Shown in pieces: positions 36,358-44,780 of a stretch of 64,000 bases of DNA. This DNA is from JAJFUI01 sp963754135 (GTDB lineage: Bacteria > Planctomycetota > Planctomycetia > Pirellulales > Thermoguttaceae): assembly GCA_963754135.1 (NCBI GenBank), contig CAVWEY010000001.1, positions 248,001 through 312,000 of the forward strand, read 5' to 3'. The notes under the pieces were generated by a model. That model saw only the letters and a list, made by a program, of their open reading frames with translations. It was not told the DNA's origin and ran no database searches. The position numbers and the translations under genes are program-made. Numbering within the stretch: the first letter of the stretch is position 1; each line of letters opens with the position of its first letter.

Positions 36358-37746
36358 TCAAGGGCTCTCCGTAACAGGAACTAATGCGCCTTGGCCAACT
36401 CCGTGTCCAAGTACCTTCAGCCCGGCCTGCAACTGGCGGTCCACCGCCGCCGGGACCGCGGCCTTCGCCGGCGAGGTGCCCTTCGACGCCGTGGCGGAGG
36501 CAGCCGACGCGAGAGGCTGCAAAATGTCCCGCAGCCGCCGGGCCTGGATCAGATCGAGCATCTCGCTGTCGCCCAACTCGATCTTATAGCCCGCGTCCGG
36601 CGTCACGCCCCATTCGTCGCTCTCCTTGGCGTCGGGGAAGCGGTGGATGTTTTTGCCGCTGGGCCGGCGGTAGCTGGCCGTGGTCAGTTTCAGGGCGCTG
36701 CGGCCGTCCTCCAACTCGATCAGGTTCTGCACGCTCCCCTTGCCCCAGGTCCGCTCGCCCACGATGACCGCCCGATGGTGGTCTTGCAGGCAGGCGGCGA
36801 CGATCTCGCTGGCGCTGGCGCTATAGCGGTTCACCAGCACCACCATGGGAAAGCCCTCGAACGTGCCTTCCTTGTGGGCGTCCCAGGCGCGGGCCGGGCT
36901 GTTGCGGCCCTCGGTGCTGACGATCCGCCCCTCGGAGATGAACAGGTCGCTCGTGTCCACGGCCGCCGTCAGCAGTCCGCCGGGGTTGAAACGCAAGTCG
37001 AGGATCAGTCCGCGGAGCTTCTCGGCCTTCAGTTGCGTCAAGACCCGCCGCAGTTGCTCGACGGTGTCGCGGCTGAACGCCGCCAACCGCACGTAGCCGA
37101 TGCGGAGTTTGGGATCGAGCATGAAGTCCCACTGGCCGTCCGGCTTGCGGCGGTCGCCCAGCACGGTGTCGATGTGAATCCGCTCGCGCTTCAGCGTGAC
37201 TTTTGCCTTCGTCTCTTTGCCCGGATGGATCACGGTGAGCGACACCGAGGTGCCCTCGTCCCCCTTCAACAGCCGGACGGCGTCGTCAATACCCAGGCCG
37301 TCGGTGCTCTTGCCGTCGATTTCCACGATGCGGTCGCCGGCCAGGAGTCCGGCGCGGTAGGCGGGCGTGCCGTAGATCGGACTGAGAATGGTAAGTTGCC
37401 CCTCGTCCACGTCGATCTGAATGCCGATGCCGCCGAACTCGCTCTCGATCTCGGCGCGGAAGCGCTGCATTTCCTCCGGCCCGATATAGGTCGAGTAGGG
37501 ATCGAGCTTCGCCAGCACGCCGCGGATCGCCGCCTCGATCAACTCCCGCCGGTCCACCTCCTTGACGTAGTTCCGCTCGACCTGGTCGACCGCGTCGGCC
37601 AGCAACTCGTAGAGCTTGTAGTCGTCCTCCTTGGGCTTGGCGGCGGTTTCGTTGGGCTTGGCGGCTGTCTTCGCCGGCACGGCCAGGGCCGGCAGCGCCC
37701 AGGCCAAGAGAATCAACAGCATCAGGCATCGGCAACGCCGGATCAT
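36358..37746 (-). CDS. ctpA: S41 C-terminal processing protease
   Basis: Exported or periplasmic Ser/Lys protease of the Tsp/CtpA type, 462 residues. It starts MIRRCRCLMLLILLAWALPA (signal peptide). A helical N-terminal region is followed by a PDZ domain (residues about 100-180, FGGIGIQIDVDEGQLTILSP, AGLLAGDRIVEIDG) and the catalytic core: LILDLRFNPGG, then RYSASASEIVAACLQDH with the nucleophilic Ser, and GERTWGKGSVQ with the general-base Lys. The tail from about residue 430 is Ala/Lys/Pro-rich and ends next to the repeat at 36269-36354. Confidence 0.93.
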   Translation of the reverse strand: MIRRCRCLMLLILLAWALPALAVPAKTAAKPNETAAKPKEDDYKLYELLADAVDQVERNYVKEVDRRELIEAAIRGVLAKLDPYSTYIGPEEMQRFRAEIESEFGGIGIQIDVDEGQLTILSPIYGTPAYRAGLLAGDRIVEIDGKSTDGLGIDDAVRLLKGDEGTSVSLTVIHPGKETKAKVTLKRERIHIDTVLGDRRKPDGQWDFMLDPKLRIGYVRLAAFSRDTVEQLRRVLTQLKAEKLRGLILDLRFNPGGLLTAAVDTSDLFISEGRIVSTEGRNSPARAWDAHKEGTFEGFPMVVLVNRYSASASEIVAACLQDHHRAVIVGERTWGKGSVQNLIELEDGRSALKLTTASYRRPSGKNIHRFPDAKESDEWGVTPDAGYKIELGDSEMLDLIQARRLRDILQPLASAASATASKGTSPAKAAVPAAVDRQLQAGLKVLGHGVGQGALVPVTESP

Positions 37747-38280
37747 GGAAACACTGCTCCGATAGAGGGTGGGATGGACTGCTGAAGTATACGGCGGCCC
37801 GGCCGCCGCGGCAAGATTGGTAATGTAGCCGGCACACGCCGTGTGCGGGCGGGAGTTTGCATAGGGTGGGACAAGCGAACCGCAGTCCCACCAACACCCG
37901 CAAAAAGCCTCCTGGCCGGCAAGCTGGCCGCCCACATCGCCAATCCCAAGTCCGGCCACCCGCTGGCGTTCGAGCCGGTCCAGTGAGCCTGCATAGTGGA
38001 TAGGATTCAGCGTCCGGCGGTGACCGGGGCCGGAAGGGCCGTGGCCCAATTCTTGATCTGGACAACGCCCACCGCGAAGCGCATCATAGCGTACGTGAGG
38101 TTCTCTGGCGGCTGCGGGGGGTAATTCCGGCGGGGGGAGCGGAAAGGAAGCTAACTTTGGAAAATCGCAAAGCTGCTGACCAACTCGGATGCGTGGCGTG
38201 CGCGGCTCGCATCGTGGGGAACGGTGCGTTTCACGCAAACTACGCCTGACTAATCTGGACCGCAAGCATGGAGAAAAGCG
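37747..38280. other. Gap with a REP unit and an inverted duplicate
   Basis: No intact gene. Near 37832-37850 lies GGCACACGCCGTGTGC, a palindrome also found near 42300. From 37909 to 38187 the sequence is an inverted copy of 63060-63341. The last 90 bases should contain the promoter of the DUF1559 gene at 38281. Confidence 0.7.
37909..38187 (+). repeat. Inverted duplicate of the RDD/ribonuclease D junction
   Basis: About 280 bases match the reverse complement of 63060-63341. On the plus strand it encodes LLAGKLAAHIANPKSGHPLA and FEPVQ-stop, the very C-terminus of ribonuclease D, with one Arg-to-His change. It continues through the intergenic part into the reverse of the RDD gene end (LVSNFAIFQS in the original). 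Point differences show that the two copies have diverged. Confidence 0.88.
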
Positions 38281-39363
38281 ATGAACGCATGTGCAACTTT
38301 CCGCAACCGGCCGTCCGCCTTTACCCGAACCGACTTGCTTGCGGTGATCGTCACGCTCGGCGTGCTGTTCGCGATTGGATGTCCCTATATCGGATCACAG
38401 CCAGCGGCCCGGCGAATGATTTGTACCAATAATCTCAAGCAGATCGGCTTGGCCCTGCACAACTACGCCCAAGCGAACAAGGCCTTTCCGCCGGGGACAG
38501 TCTGCACAAGTGATCCCATCAAGCCATCCAGTCAATATGATGTCTTGGCCGAGGCGACGCAGACCGGCTTGGGGCCGCAGGGTACCGGTTTCCTGCTCCG
38601 CATCCTGCCCTTCATTGAGGGCGAGACCGTTGGCCAACACTGGGACTGGATGCATGGAATTTCTAGCACGCAACAGAAGGATGCGTTCGGCGGTTTGAAT
38701 TGGGGAGGCAATTTCGGAGTCGCCAGCCACGACGTTAAGGGTTTCTACTGCCCTACCCGCCGGAGCGCGTTGCGGTCAGGCGACAACGTTATGATGCTCT
38801 CGACGGCCTGGACCGGCGGCGGGACGGACTACGGCGGCTGCGCCGGCCGGCACGCCGCGTTCACCCTGGACACCGGCTACAACCTCTGCGACGCCACGAG
38901 GTACTATGAGCCGGGCTTCTTCCCAAAGCCCTTCACCGGCAAGAACGATGATCCGCCGGAAAAGCGTTGGGGCATCTTCGGCCGCGTCAACGTCAGCACC
39001 CAGTTCAAGGAAGTCAAAGACGGACTGTCCAACACGATCATGACCGGCGAGTTGCAGCGGATCACCGAGTTGACGCCCACGAGCAAGGACGGCTGGGCGA
39101 TTGGCGGGCCGGCGACGCTATTCACCACCGGGGCCATGTTCCGACAAAATTTTGTTACGGACCCGCCCGTCGCCTCGTCCAAAGACGGCAGGCTGATGAA
39201 CAACGGCTTTTTCGGCTCGCCCGGCAGCGATCACGCCAACGGGGCGAACTACGGCATGGCCGACGGCTCAGTCCAGTTCCTCTCCACGTCGATCGACCCC
39301 GACGTTTTCGCCCTGCTGGGGAGCATGGCCGACGGCCAGGCCGTGTACCCGAACAAACCGTAG
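38281..39363 (+). CDS. DUF1559 pseudopilin-like protein
   Basis: A 360-residue member of the DUF1559 (SBP_bac_10) family, which is massively expanded in planctomycetes. It starts after GGAG and opens with a degenerate prepilin-type segment (AFTRTDLLAVIVTLGVLFAI; the usual GFTLVELLV is changed), then CTNNLKQIGLALHNYAQAN and the C-terminal H-x-G-G-x-N type block GSDHANGANYGMADGSVQFL. Members are exported by a type II/IV-pilin-like pathway and are of unknown function. The changed leader could weaken prepilin peptidase processing. Confidence 0.9.
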   Translation: MNACATFRNRPSAFTRTDLLAVIVTLGVLFAIGCPYIGSQPAARRMICTNNLKQIGLALHNYAQANKAFPPGTVCTSDPIKPSSQYDVLAEATQTGLGPQGTGFLLRILPFIEGETVGQHWDWMHGISSTQQKDAFGGLNWGGNFGVASHDVKGFYCPTRRSALRSGDNVMMLSTAWTGGGTDYGGCAGRHAAFTLDTGYNLCDATRYYEPGFFPKPFTGKNDDPPEKRWGIFGRVNVSTQFKEVKDGLSNTIMTGELQRITELTPTSKDGWAIGGPATLFTTGAMFRQNFVTDPPVASSKDGRLMNNGFFGSPGSDHANGANYGMADGSVQFLSTSIDPDVFALLGSMADGQAVYPNKP

Positions 39364-39372
39364 GACGCTGGC

Positions 39373-39455
39373 GGGTGGCACGCCCTGAAAGGGCGTGGTG
39401 AGGGCCGCGGAATTCCAGCCTCACACCCGCCACGCCCTTACAGGGCGTGCCACCC
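39373..39455. repeat. Inverted dimer, copy 2 of the 10.4-kb repeat
   Basis: Arms GGGTGGCACGCCCTGAAAGG... (39373-39398) and 39430-39455 are complementary with one mismatch. It is the same family as 10426-10506 and again sits between two convergent gene ends (DUF1559 and glyA). Confidence 0.85.
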
Positions 39456-39472
39456 GGCCGTAAGCGGCTTGA

Positions 39473-40714
39473 TCAACTATCGCCCGGCACGGGGAACTGG
39501 CGGCAGAGCTCGATGACTTGTCCGCGGACCCGACGGGCCAGCGCCTCGTCGCCCGGCGTGCGGAGGACTTCGAGAATCCAGCCGCCGATGGTCCGCATCT
39601 CGCCCGTGCCCATGCCGCGGGTGGTCAGGGCCGGCGTGCCGATGCGGACGCCGGAGGGGTCCATCGGCTTCCGCTGGTCGAAGGGGATCATGTTCTTGTT
39701 GATCGTGATGCCGCACCGCTCTAGCGCTTTTTCCGCCTGCCCGCCGGTCGTCTTGAGCGGGGTCACGTCGGCCAGGATGAGGTGGTTGTCGGTGCCGCCG
39801 CTGACGAGTTTCACGCCGCCGCTCAGCAGCACATCGGCAAGCGTCTTCGCGTTCTCGACGACCTGGCGGATGTACTGGTGGTAGGCGGGCGTGAGGGCCT
39901 CGCCGAAGCAGACGGCCTTGCCGGCGATGACGTGCATCAGCGGCCCGCCCTGAATGCCCGGAAACACCGAGCGGTCGATCTCCTTGGCATACGCCTGCTT
40001 GCAGAGGATCAGCCCGCCGCGGGGGCCGCGGAGCGTCTTGTGCGTGGTCGAGGTGACGTAATCGGCCACGGGCACGGGGTCGTCGTGAATCTTGGCGGCC
40101 ACCAGCCCGGCGTAGTGGGCCATATCCACAAACAGCCTAGCCCCGCACTCGCGGGCGATCTCGGCGAAGCGGCCGTGGGGGATCTCCCGCGGATAAGCGC
40201 TGGCCCCGGCCACGATCATCTTCGGCTTGTGCTCGCGCGAGAGCGCCGCGATCTGGTCGAAGTCGATGCGATGGTCGTCGGGCCGGACGCCGTAGCTGAA
40301 GAAATGGTAGATTTTGCCCGAGAAGTTCAACTTCATGCCGTGCGTGAGGTGCCCGCCGTGGGCCAGGTCGAGGCCCAGCACCACGTCGCCCGGCTGCAAG
40401 CAGGAGAAATAGACCGCCGTGTTGGCCTGGGCGCCGGAGTGGGGCTGGACGTTGGCGTGCTCGCCGCCGAAGATTTTCTTGAGCCGGTCGCGGGCCAGGT
40501 TCTCGGCCGCGTCGACGAACTCGCAGCCGCCGTAGTAGCGGTGGGCGGGATAGCCCTCGGCGTACTTGTTCGTCAACACGCTGCCCGTGGCCTGCATCAC
40601 GGCCGGACTGGTGTAGTTCTCCGAAGCGATCATCTCCAGGCCGTTCCGCTGGCGGTCGATCTCGCCGGCCACCGCGGCCCAGACTTCCGGGTCCTGTTGC
40701 TCGATCCAATTCAT
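39473..40714 (-). CDS. glyA: Serine hydroxymethyltransferase
   Basis: PLP enzyme interconverting serine and glycine with tetrahydrofolate, 413 residues. AGGAG lies 13 bases before the ATG at 40714. Signatures are GLEMIASENYTSPAVMQATG, NKYAEGYPAHRYYGG, HSGAQAN, and the PLP-lysine block VTSTTHKTLRGPRGG. The end is GIRIGTP-like (VRIGTPALTTRGMG). A tRNA-Glu gene follows upstream on the same strand. Confidence 0.96.
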   Translation of the reverse strand: MNWIEQQDPEVWAAVAGEIDRQRNGLEMIASENYTSPAVMQATGSVLTNKYAEGYPAHRYYGGCEFVDAAENLARDRLKKIFGGEHANVQPHSGAQANTAVYFSCLQPGDVVLGLDLAHGGHLTHGMKLNFSGKIYHFFSYGVRPDDHRIDFDQIAALSREHKPKMIVAGASAYPREIPHGRFAEIARECGARLFVDMAHYAGLVAAKIHDDPVPVADYVTSTTHKTLRGPRGGLILCKQAYAKEIDRSVFPGIQGGPLMHVIAGKAVCFGEALTPAYHQYIRQVVENAKTLADVLLSGGVKLVSGGTDNHLILADVTPLKTTGGQAEKALERCGITINKNMIPFDQRKPMDPSGVRIGTPALTTRGMGTGEMRTIGGWILEVLRTPGDEALARRVRGQVIELCRQFPVPGDS

Positions 40715-40746
40715 GGGCTGAATCCTCGTCTCCTGTCCAATGCCAG

Positions 40747-40819
40747 TGACCCCGACGGGATTCGAACCCGTGTTGCAGGCGTGAAAGGCCTGTGTCCTGG
40801 GCCTCTAGACGACGGGGCC
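40747..40819 (-). tRNA. tRNA-Glu (anticodon TTC)
   Basis: A 73-base tRNA. The acceptor arm pairs GGCCCCG with CGGGGTC, the anticodon stem CAGGC/GCCTG encloses CTTTCAC, giving anticodon TTC, and the T arm has GGTTCGAATCC. CCA is not encoded. Confidence 0.95.
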
Positions 40820-40872
40820 AAGACTTCTTTGTATACCCTTTCCGAGGAGGGGGCGTCAAGGGGCTGGCCGTA

Positions 40873-40928
40873 ACGTACTCGTCACGCTCCGCGTGACGTG
40901 GTTCCCTCACGCGGAGCGTGAGGAGTAC
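40873..40928. repeat. 23-bp inverted dimer upstream of tRNA-Glu
   Basis: Arms 40873-40895 and 40906-40928 are complementary with one mismatch. Each contains TCACGCTCCGCGTGA or its complement, a palindrome. It lies between tRNA-Glu and the end of csrA. Confidence 0.8.
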
Positions 40929-41012
40929 GATCCGGGGCTATAATGAGACTGCAAACCGCAGTCAACAAGGAAGGCAGACGGCCGGAGCAGCCGGCCCAGT
41001 CGAGGTGGCGGC

Positions 41013-41239
41013 CTATTGCTGGCCGCCGTTGCCGCCGGCATCCGTCTTGGCTGCCGCTTGCTGGCTGGAGGGGACTTCGTTGCGGTGGATGGCGTCGAAG
41101 ACTTCGCGGCGGTGAACCGGCACCTCTTTAGGGGCCTCCACCCCGAGGCGGACTTTGTCCCCCGGATCTCGACGACCACGATCGTAATGTCATCGTTGAT
41201 GACAATACTCTCGTTTTTCTTGCGGGACAACACGAGCAT
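41013..41239 (-). CDS. csrA: Carbon storage regulator CsrA, frameshifted
   Basis: RNA-binding translational regulator. The N-terminus MLVLSRKKNESIVINDDITI is canonical. Within EIRG a run of five Gs precedes ACAAA; one more G would continue as DKVRLGVEAPKEVPVHRREV, the normal CsrA sequence, and end after a Gly/Gln-rich tail (total 75 residues). Without the correction the frame runs into an Arg/Pro-rich nonsense tail. The lesion is in a homopolymer and is likely technical. Confidence 0.9.
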
Positions 41240-41716
41240 AGGACGTTCCTTCGAACCCTTGCCAGAGCGGCTCCCTGTCCTCCGCGCCTGGCAAAAGTCA
41301 CCGATGGCGCGTGCGCATACACAACGCCATCATTTTACGATAGCCCGAAACCGGGCGAAGTCAAGCGAATTCTTGGCCATCCGATGGGTTTTCGACCGGT
41401 TTTTCCGGTGGGATGGCACAGGACTAGCAATCTCCCCCCCTCCTGTGCATTTTTCCGGGCCGAGATACGCTGCGGCCGGCAGCGTGCGAGACTCCGTAAG
41501 ATGCTGCCACACAATGATATACGTATTCAAGTGATCGTCTGTCGGTGGGGCTGTCGCCTCCGAATCGGTTAGGACAACGGGAGGCCAATACTTGCGCTGA
41601 TTACCCGACGAACGGCCGGGTTACGACCCACTCGTTTTCATCAACCCAAGTTGGATTCCCCAAGCCTTGCGGCCGTTGGCCCGCCCTCTATAATCGCGTG
41701 TGTTGATCAAATCGCG
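41240..41716. other. Intergenic region between csrA and the nuo cluster
   Basis: About 480 bases between two divergent gene starts, so promoters for both should lie here. GC content drops around 41300-41560. A short palindrome, ACCGG-TTTTT-CCGGT, occurs near 41397. No gene, RNA or specific operator could be identified. Confidence 0.4.
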
Positions 41717-42256
41717 ATGAGGTTTGCGATGCGAAATTGGTTCCGGAACGTCTATCGGGCGGTGGTGACAGTGGCCGCGGCCCTTCGGGTCTGTCTGCAA
41801 TACTGGTTCCGCACGTACGATCCGAAGCGGAAGACGTTCACGGAGCGGTACGAATACCCGGAATTGCCCCTGGAGGTCTACCCTCGGTTCCGCGGTTTCC
41901 ATCGCTACGACCTGACGACGTGCATTGCCTGCGAGCGTTGTGCGAGGGACTGCCCGGTGGGTTGCATCTCGATCGGCAAGCAACGGGTAGAGGGCCGCAA
42001 GGGCTTTCAGGTGACCGGCTACACGATCGACTACGGAAAGTGCATGTTCTGTGCGATCTGCACGGAGAACTGCCCGGTGGACTGCATTTTCATGGGGTCG
42101 TCGTACGACCTGAGCTGCTACAGCCGGGACGGTTGCATCGTGGATTTCACGCGGCTTCCCGTGGAGGTGGCGTGGGGGCGAGCGACGCTCAACCCGACGG
42201 CTGTGGCCCAGTCGAAGAGCGTTGCCCAGCCGGTCCACGGTGGTCCGGGCGCGTAG
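41717..42256 (+). CDS. nuoI: NADH-quinone oxidoreductase subunit I
   Basis: Complex I subunit carrying two [4Fe-4S] clusters that pass electrons towards the quinone site. The eight ligands are in CIACERCARDCPVGC and CMFCAICTENCPVDC, with an extra Cys pair near CYSRDGC. About 179 residues; the ATG at 41717 is used, but the one at 41729, which has GAGG 8 bases upstream, is an equally good start. It is the first nuo gene here, unlike the usual place between nuoH and nuoJ. Confidence 0.9.
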   Translation: MRFAMRNWFRNVYRAVVTVAAALRVCLQYWFRTYDPKRKTFTERYEYPELPLEVYPRFRGFHRYDLTTCIACERCARDCPVGCISIGKQRVEGRKGFQVTGYTIDYGKCMFCAICTENCPVDCIFMGSSYDLSCYSRDGCIVDFTRLPVEVAWGRATLNPTAVAQSKSVAQPVHGGPGA

Positions 42257-42261
42257 CCGCT

Positions 42262-42326
42262 AATGTAGTCGGGGCCGATCGTGACGGCGCGGTAAACGGC
42301 ACACGGCGTGTGCCTGCTACATTGTC
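42262..42326. repeat. REP unit GGCACACGGCGTGTGCC
   Basis: A palindrome with flanks TAATGTAG and CTACATTG, so the whole stretch is a loose inverted repeat. The same unit in the opposite orientation is near 37832. It lies between nuoI and nuoA. Confidence 0.6.
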
Positions 42327-42412
42327 CGACCCTTGCAAAAGCCACGCCATCCCCTAGAATGGCGCGTTTTCGGGTGCCGCGTCCTCCAGCGAGGTTGACC
42401 GCTTTCACGCCG

Positions 42413-42961
42413 ATGCCGCCGACTGCCATTGTTGCCTACCTGCGCTGTTTGCCACGGTTGGGTTCTCTGTTTGTCCTGGCGTCCCTTCTTTTGGGGAAGT
42501 TGCTGCGTCCTCGTGTGCCGACCCCTCAAAAGTTGGAATCCTACGAGTGCGGTGAGCCGGCGGTGGGGCCGGGGTCGGTCCAATTCGACTTGCGGTTCTA
42601 CGTGGTTGCGCTGCTGTTCTTGATTTTCGAGGTCGAGGTGGCGCTGTTTTTCCCGCCGGCGACCGTGTTTGGCAAGGCCGTTCAAGTGGTCAGTGGTCAG
42701 AAGTCAGAGGTCAGAGGTCTGTCCCCTCGCCCTGCGCCACTATCCACTATCCAGCATCCACTATCCACTTCTTCCGCCCGGACGCTGGCCCTGGTTTCGA
42801 TGCTCGATTTGGGCGTTTTTTTCGCCGTGCTGCTGGTGGGGTTTGCCTTTGTGTGGCGGCGGGGCGACCTGGATTGGGTCCGGGCGGTCCGTCATCCGGC
42901 GACTCCGGCGGAGGCCGCCGCGGTGGCGGCCAGGCTGCGCAGGCGCGAGTTCCAACGATGA
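42413..42961 (+). CDS. nuoA: NADH-quinone oxidoreductase subunit A with repeat-derived loop
   Basis: Small membrane subunit of complex I. The conserved ESYECGEPAVGPGSVQFDLR and FYVVALLFLIFEVEVALFFP match the family. Three hydrophobic segments are present. Between the second and third, about 35 residues (from VQVVSGQKSEVRG to STSSA) are encoded by a heptamer repeat array, making the protein 182 residues against the usual 120-150. The frame is kept. The stop overlaps the nuoC start (ATGA). nuoB, normally between nuoA and nuoC, is not here. Confidence 0.9.
   Translation: MPPTAIVAYLRCLPRLGSLFVLASLLLGKLLRPRVPTPQKLESYECGEPAVGPGSVQFDLRFYVVALLFLIFEVEVALFFPPATVFGKAVQVVSGQKSEVRGLSPRPAPLSTIQHPLSTSSARTLALVSMLDLGVFFAVLLVGFAFVWRRGDLDWVRAVRHPATPAEAAAVAARLRRREFQR
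42684..42771. repeat. Heptamer array hairpin inside nuoA
   Basis: The left part repeats GGTCAGT-like heptamers (42684-42718) and the right part repeats CCACTAT-like heptamers (42737-42771); the two are roughly complementary. It is in frame within the gene. Confidence 0.75.
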
Positions 42962-43488
42962 ACGCAGAAGACATCCACAACCGGCTGCATCGCCCCTTCC
43001 GGCCGTGGCTCTTGGCCCACGACTTCGCGGCCCTGGATCCGTGGATCGAGGTCCGCGGGGACGGTCTGGCGGAGATCGGCCGCTATCTGCGCAACCAGGC
43101 GGACCTGGCGTTCAACGTGCTCCACTGCGTCAGCGGAGTGGACTACTTCGAGCCGGACCCGAAGAAGGCGGCGCAGGCCGGCTGGCAGCCGCACTTGGAG
43201 TTGATCTATCACCTTTCCAGCACGGTCCACCGGCACCGGCTGGTGTTGAAGGTCCGGCTGCCGCGTTGGATGGACGATGAGCCAGGCCAGTTGCCCGAAG
43301 TCCCCAGCCTGAGCGGCGTGTGGAGCACGGCCGAGTGGCACGAGCGGGAGGTGTTCGATCTGATGGGCGTGTATTTCCTCGGGCATCCCGATCTGCGGCG
43401 GATTCTCTGTCCCGAGGACTGGGCCGGCCACCCGCTGCGGAAAGACTACGAAATGCCGGCCGAGTATCACGGGATCCGGGCGAGGTAA
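42958..43488 (+). CDS. nuoC: NADH-quinone oxidoreductase subunit C
   Basis: Peripheral arm subunit (30-kDa homologue), 176 residues. It has FNVLHCVSGVDYFE, LELIYHLSS, and the signature WHEREVFDLMGVYFLGHPDL followed by EDWAGHPLRKDYEMP. Translation is coupled to nuoA by a 4-base overlap and nuoD begins 5 bases after the stop. Confidence 0.93.
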   Translation: MNAEDIHNRLHRPFRPWLLAHDFAALDPWIEVRGDGLAEIGRYLRNQADLAFNVLHCVSGVDYFEPDPKKAAQAGWQPHLELIYHLSSTVHRHRLVLKVRLPRWMDDEPGQLPEVPSLSGVWSTAEWHEREVFDLMGVYFLGHPDLRRILCPEDWAGHPLRKDYEMPAEYHGIRAR

Positions 43489-43493
43489 GACCG

Positions 43494-44699
43494 ATGTTGA
43501 CCGAGCGCATGGAACCCGAAACCATCGAGTTCGACGTCCGCACGGACGAGATGCTGATCAACATGGGGCCGCAGCACCCCAGCACGCACGGCGTGTTGCG
43601 GCTGGTGCTGCGGACCGACGGCGAGGTGGTGACCGAGGTCACGCCGCAGATCGGCTACCTGCACCGCTCGGCGGAGAAGATCGGCGAGAAGCTCACCGCG
43701 CGGCAGTTCTTGCCCTTCACCGACCGGCTCGATTACCTGGCCGCGATGAACATGAACCTGGGCTGGTCGCTGGCGGTCGAGAAGCTGTTGGGGCTTCGAG
43801 TCTCGGAGAAGACCCGGCACCTGCGGCTCGTGATCGCCGAGCTGGGCCGCATTGCCAGTCATCTGGTGGCGGCGGGCTGCTACGGACTGGACCTGGGCAG
43901 CTTCACCCCGTTCATGTGGACCTTCCGCGAGCGGGAGAAGATCGTCAACCTGTTCGAGGAGGTCTGCGGCGCCCGGCTCACCTACAGCTACATCACCCCC
44001 GGCGGCGTGACGGCCGATCTGCCGCCGGGCTGGATCGAGCACTGCCAGGCGTTCCTCGATCAGTTCGAGCCGGTGATCGACGACCTGCACGCACTGCTGA
44101 CCAATAACGCGATTTTCATCCGCCGCACGGCCAACGTCGGCGTGCTGCCGGCGGCAATGGCGCTGGACTTCGGCGTCACGGGCCCGAACCTGCGCGGGAG
44201 CGGCGTCGATTGGGACTTGCGCCGCGACGGCGAGCCGCTCTGCACGGAGATGTACCAAGGCTACACTTGGCGGATCATCGCCCCGGTCGATGGAAAGTAT
44301 CCCACGGACCATCCTTATCCGCCCGTGCCCAGAGAGGCCGTGGTGGGCGACTCGTGGCACCGGTATTTCGTGCGGATGCTCGAAGTGGTGCAGTCGATGG
44401 ACTTGGTCCGGCAGGGGATCGAGAAATACGCCCAGGCCGCCGGCGAGGTCGATGGGCCGATCGAACTGAAGAAGAAGCTGCCCAAGGGGGAGGCGTATCT
44501 GGAAACCGAGGCGCCCAAGGGCCAGATGGGGTTCATGCTCATCGGCGACGGCTCGGCCGTGCCGTGGCGGGTGCGGATCCGCAGCAGCAGTTTTTGCAAC
44601 CTCTCGGTGATGGGGGAGCTCTGCCGCGGCGTGCTCGTGGCCGACGTGCCCTCGATCGCCGGGTCACTGGATTTGGTGCTGGGGGAGATTGACCGGTGA
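43494..44699 (+). CDS. nuoD: NADH-quinone oxidoreductase subunit D
   Basis: 49-kDa subunit homologue that forms the quinone-binding cavity, about 401 residues. MGPQHPSTHGVLRLVLRTDG, IGYLHRSAEKI, ERCGVEA-type FTDRLDYLAAMN and GSGVDWDLRRDG are clear. The segment usually containing the PYxxYxxFDFxVP block is different here (EMYQGYTWRIIAPVDGKYP), before WHRYFVRMLEVVQS. The end SIAGSLDLVLGEIDR is canonical. The start at 43494 has GAGG about 10 bases upstream. Confidence 0.94.
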   Translation: MLTERMEPETIEFDVRTDEMLINMGPQHPSTHGVLRLVLRTDGEVVTEVTPQIGYLHRSAEKIGEKLTARQFLPFTDRLDYLAAMNMNLGWSLAVEKLLGLRVSEKTRHLRLVIAELGRIASHLVAAGCYGLDLGSFTPFMWTFREREKIVNLFEEVCGARLTYSYITPGGVTADLPPGWIEHCQAFLDQFEPVIDDLHALLTNNAIFIRRTANVGVLPAAMALDFGVTGPNLRGSGVDWDLRRDGEPLCTEMYQGYTWRIIAPVDGKYPTDHPYPPVPREAVVGDSWHRYFVRMLEVVQSMDLVRQGIEKYAQAAGEVDGPIELKKKLPKGEAYLETEAPKGQMGFMLIGDGSAVPWRVRIRSSSFCNLSVMGELCRGVLVADVPSIAGSLDLVLGEIDR

Positions 44700-44776
44700 A
44701 GATTTAGGATTTGGGATTTGGCGATTTGGAGATTTGCCAACCGCTTGCGGTTTCGCAATCGAGAATCGAGAACTAA
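44700..44776. repeat. Heptamer array between nuoD and nuoH
   Basis: GGATTTG-like heptamers from 44706 are followed by AATCGAG-like heptamers near 44757-44772. The match between the two arms is partial. It fills the whole gap between two cotranscribed genes. Confidence 0.6.
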
Positions 44777-44780
44777 CAGC

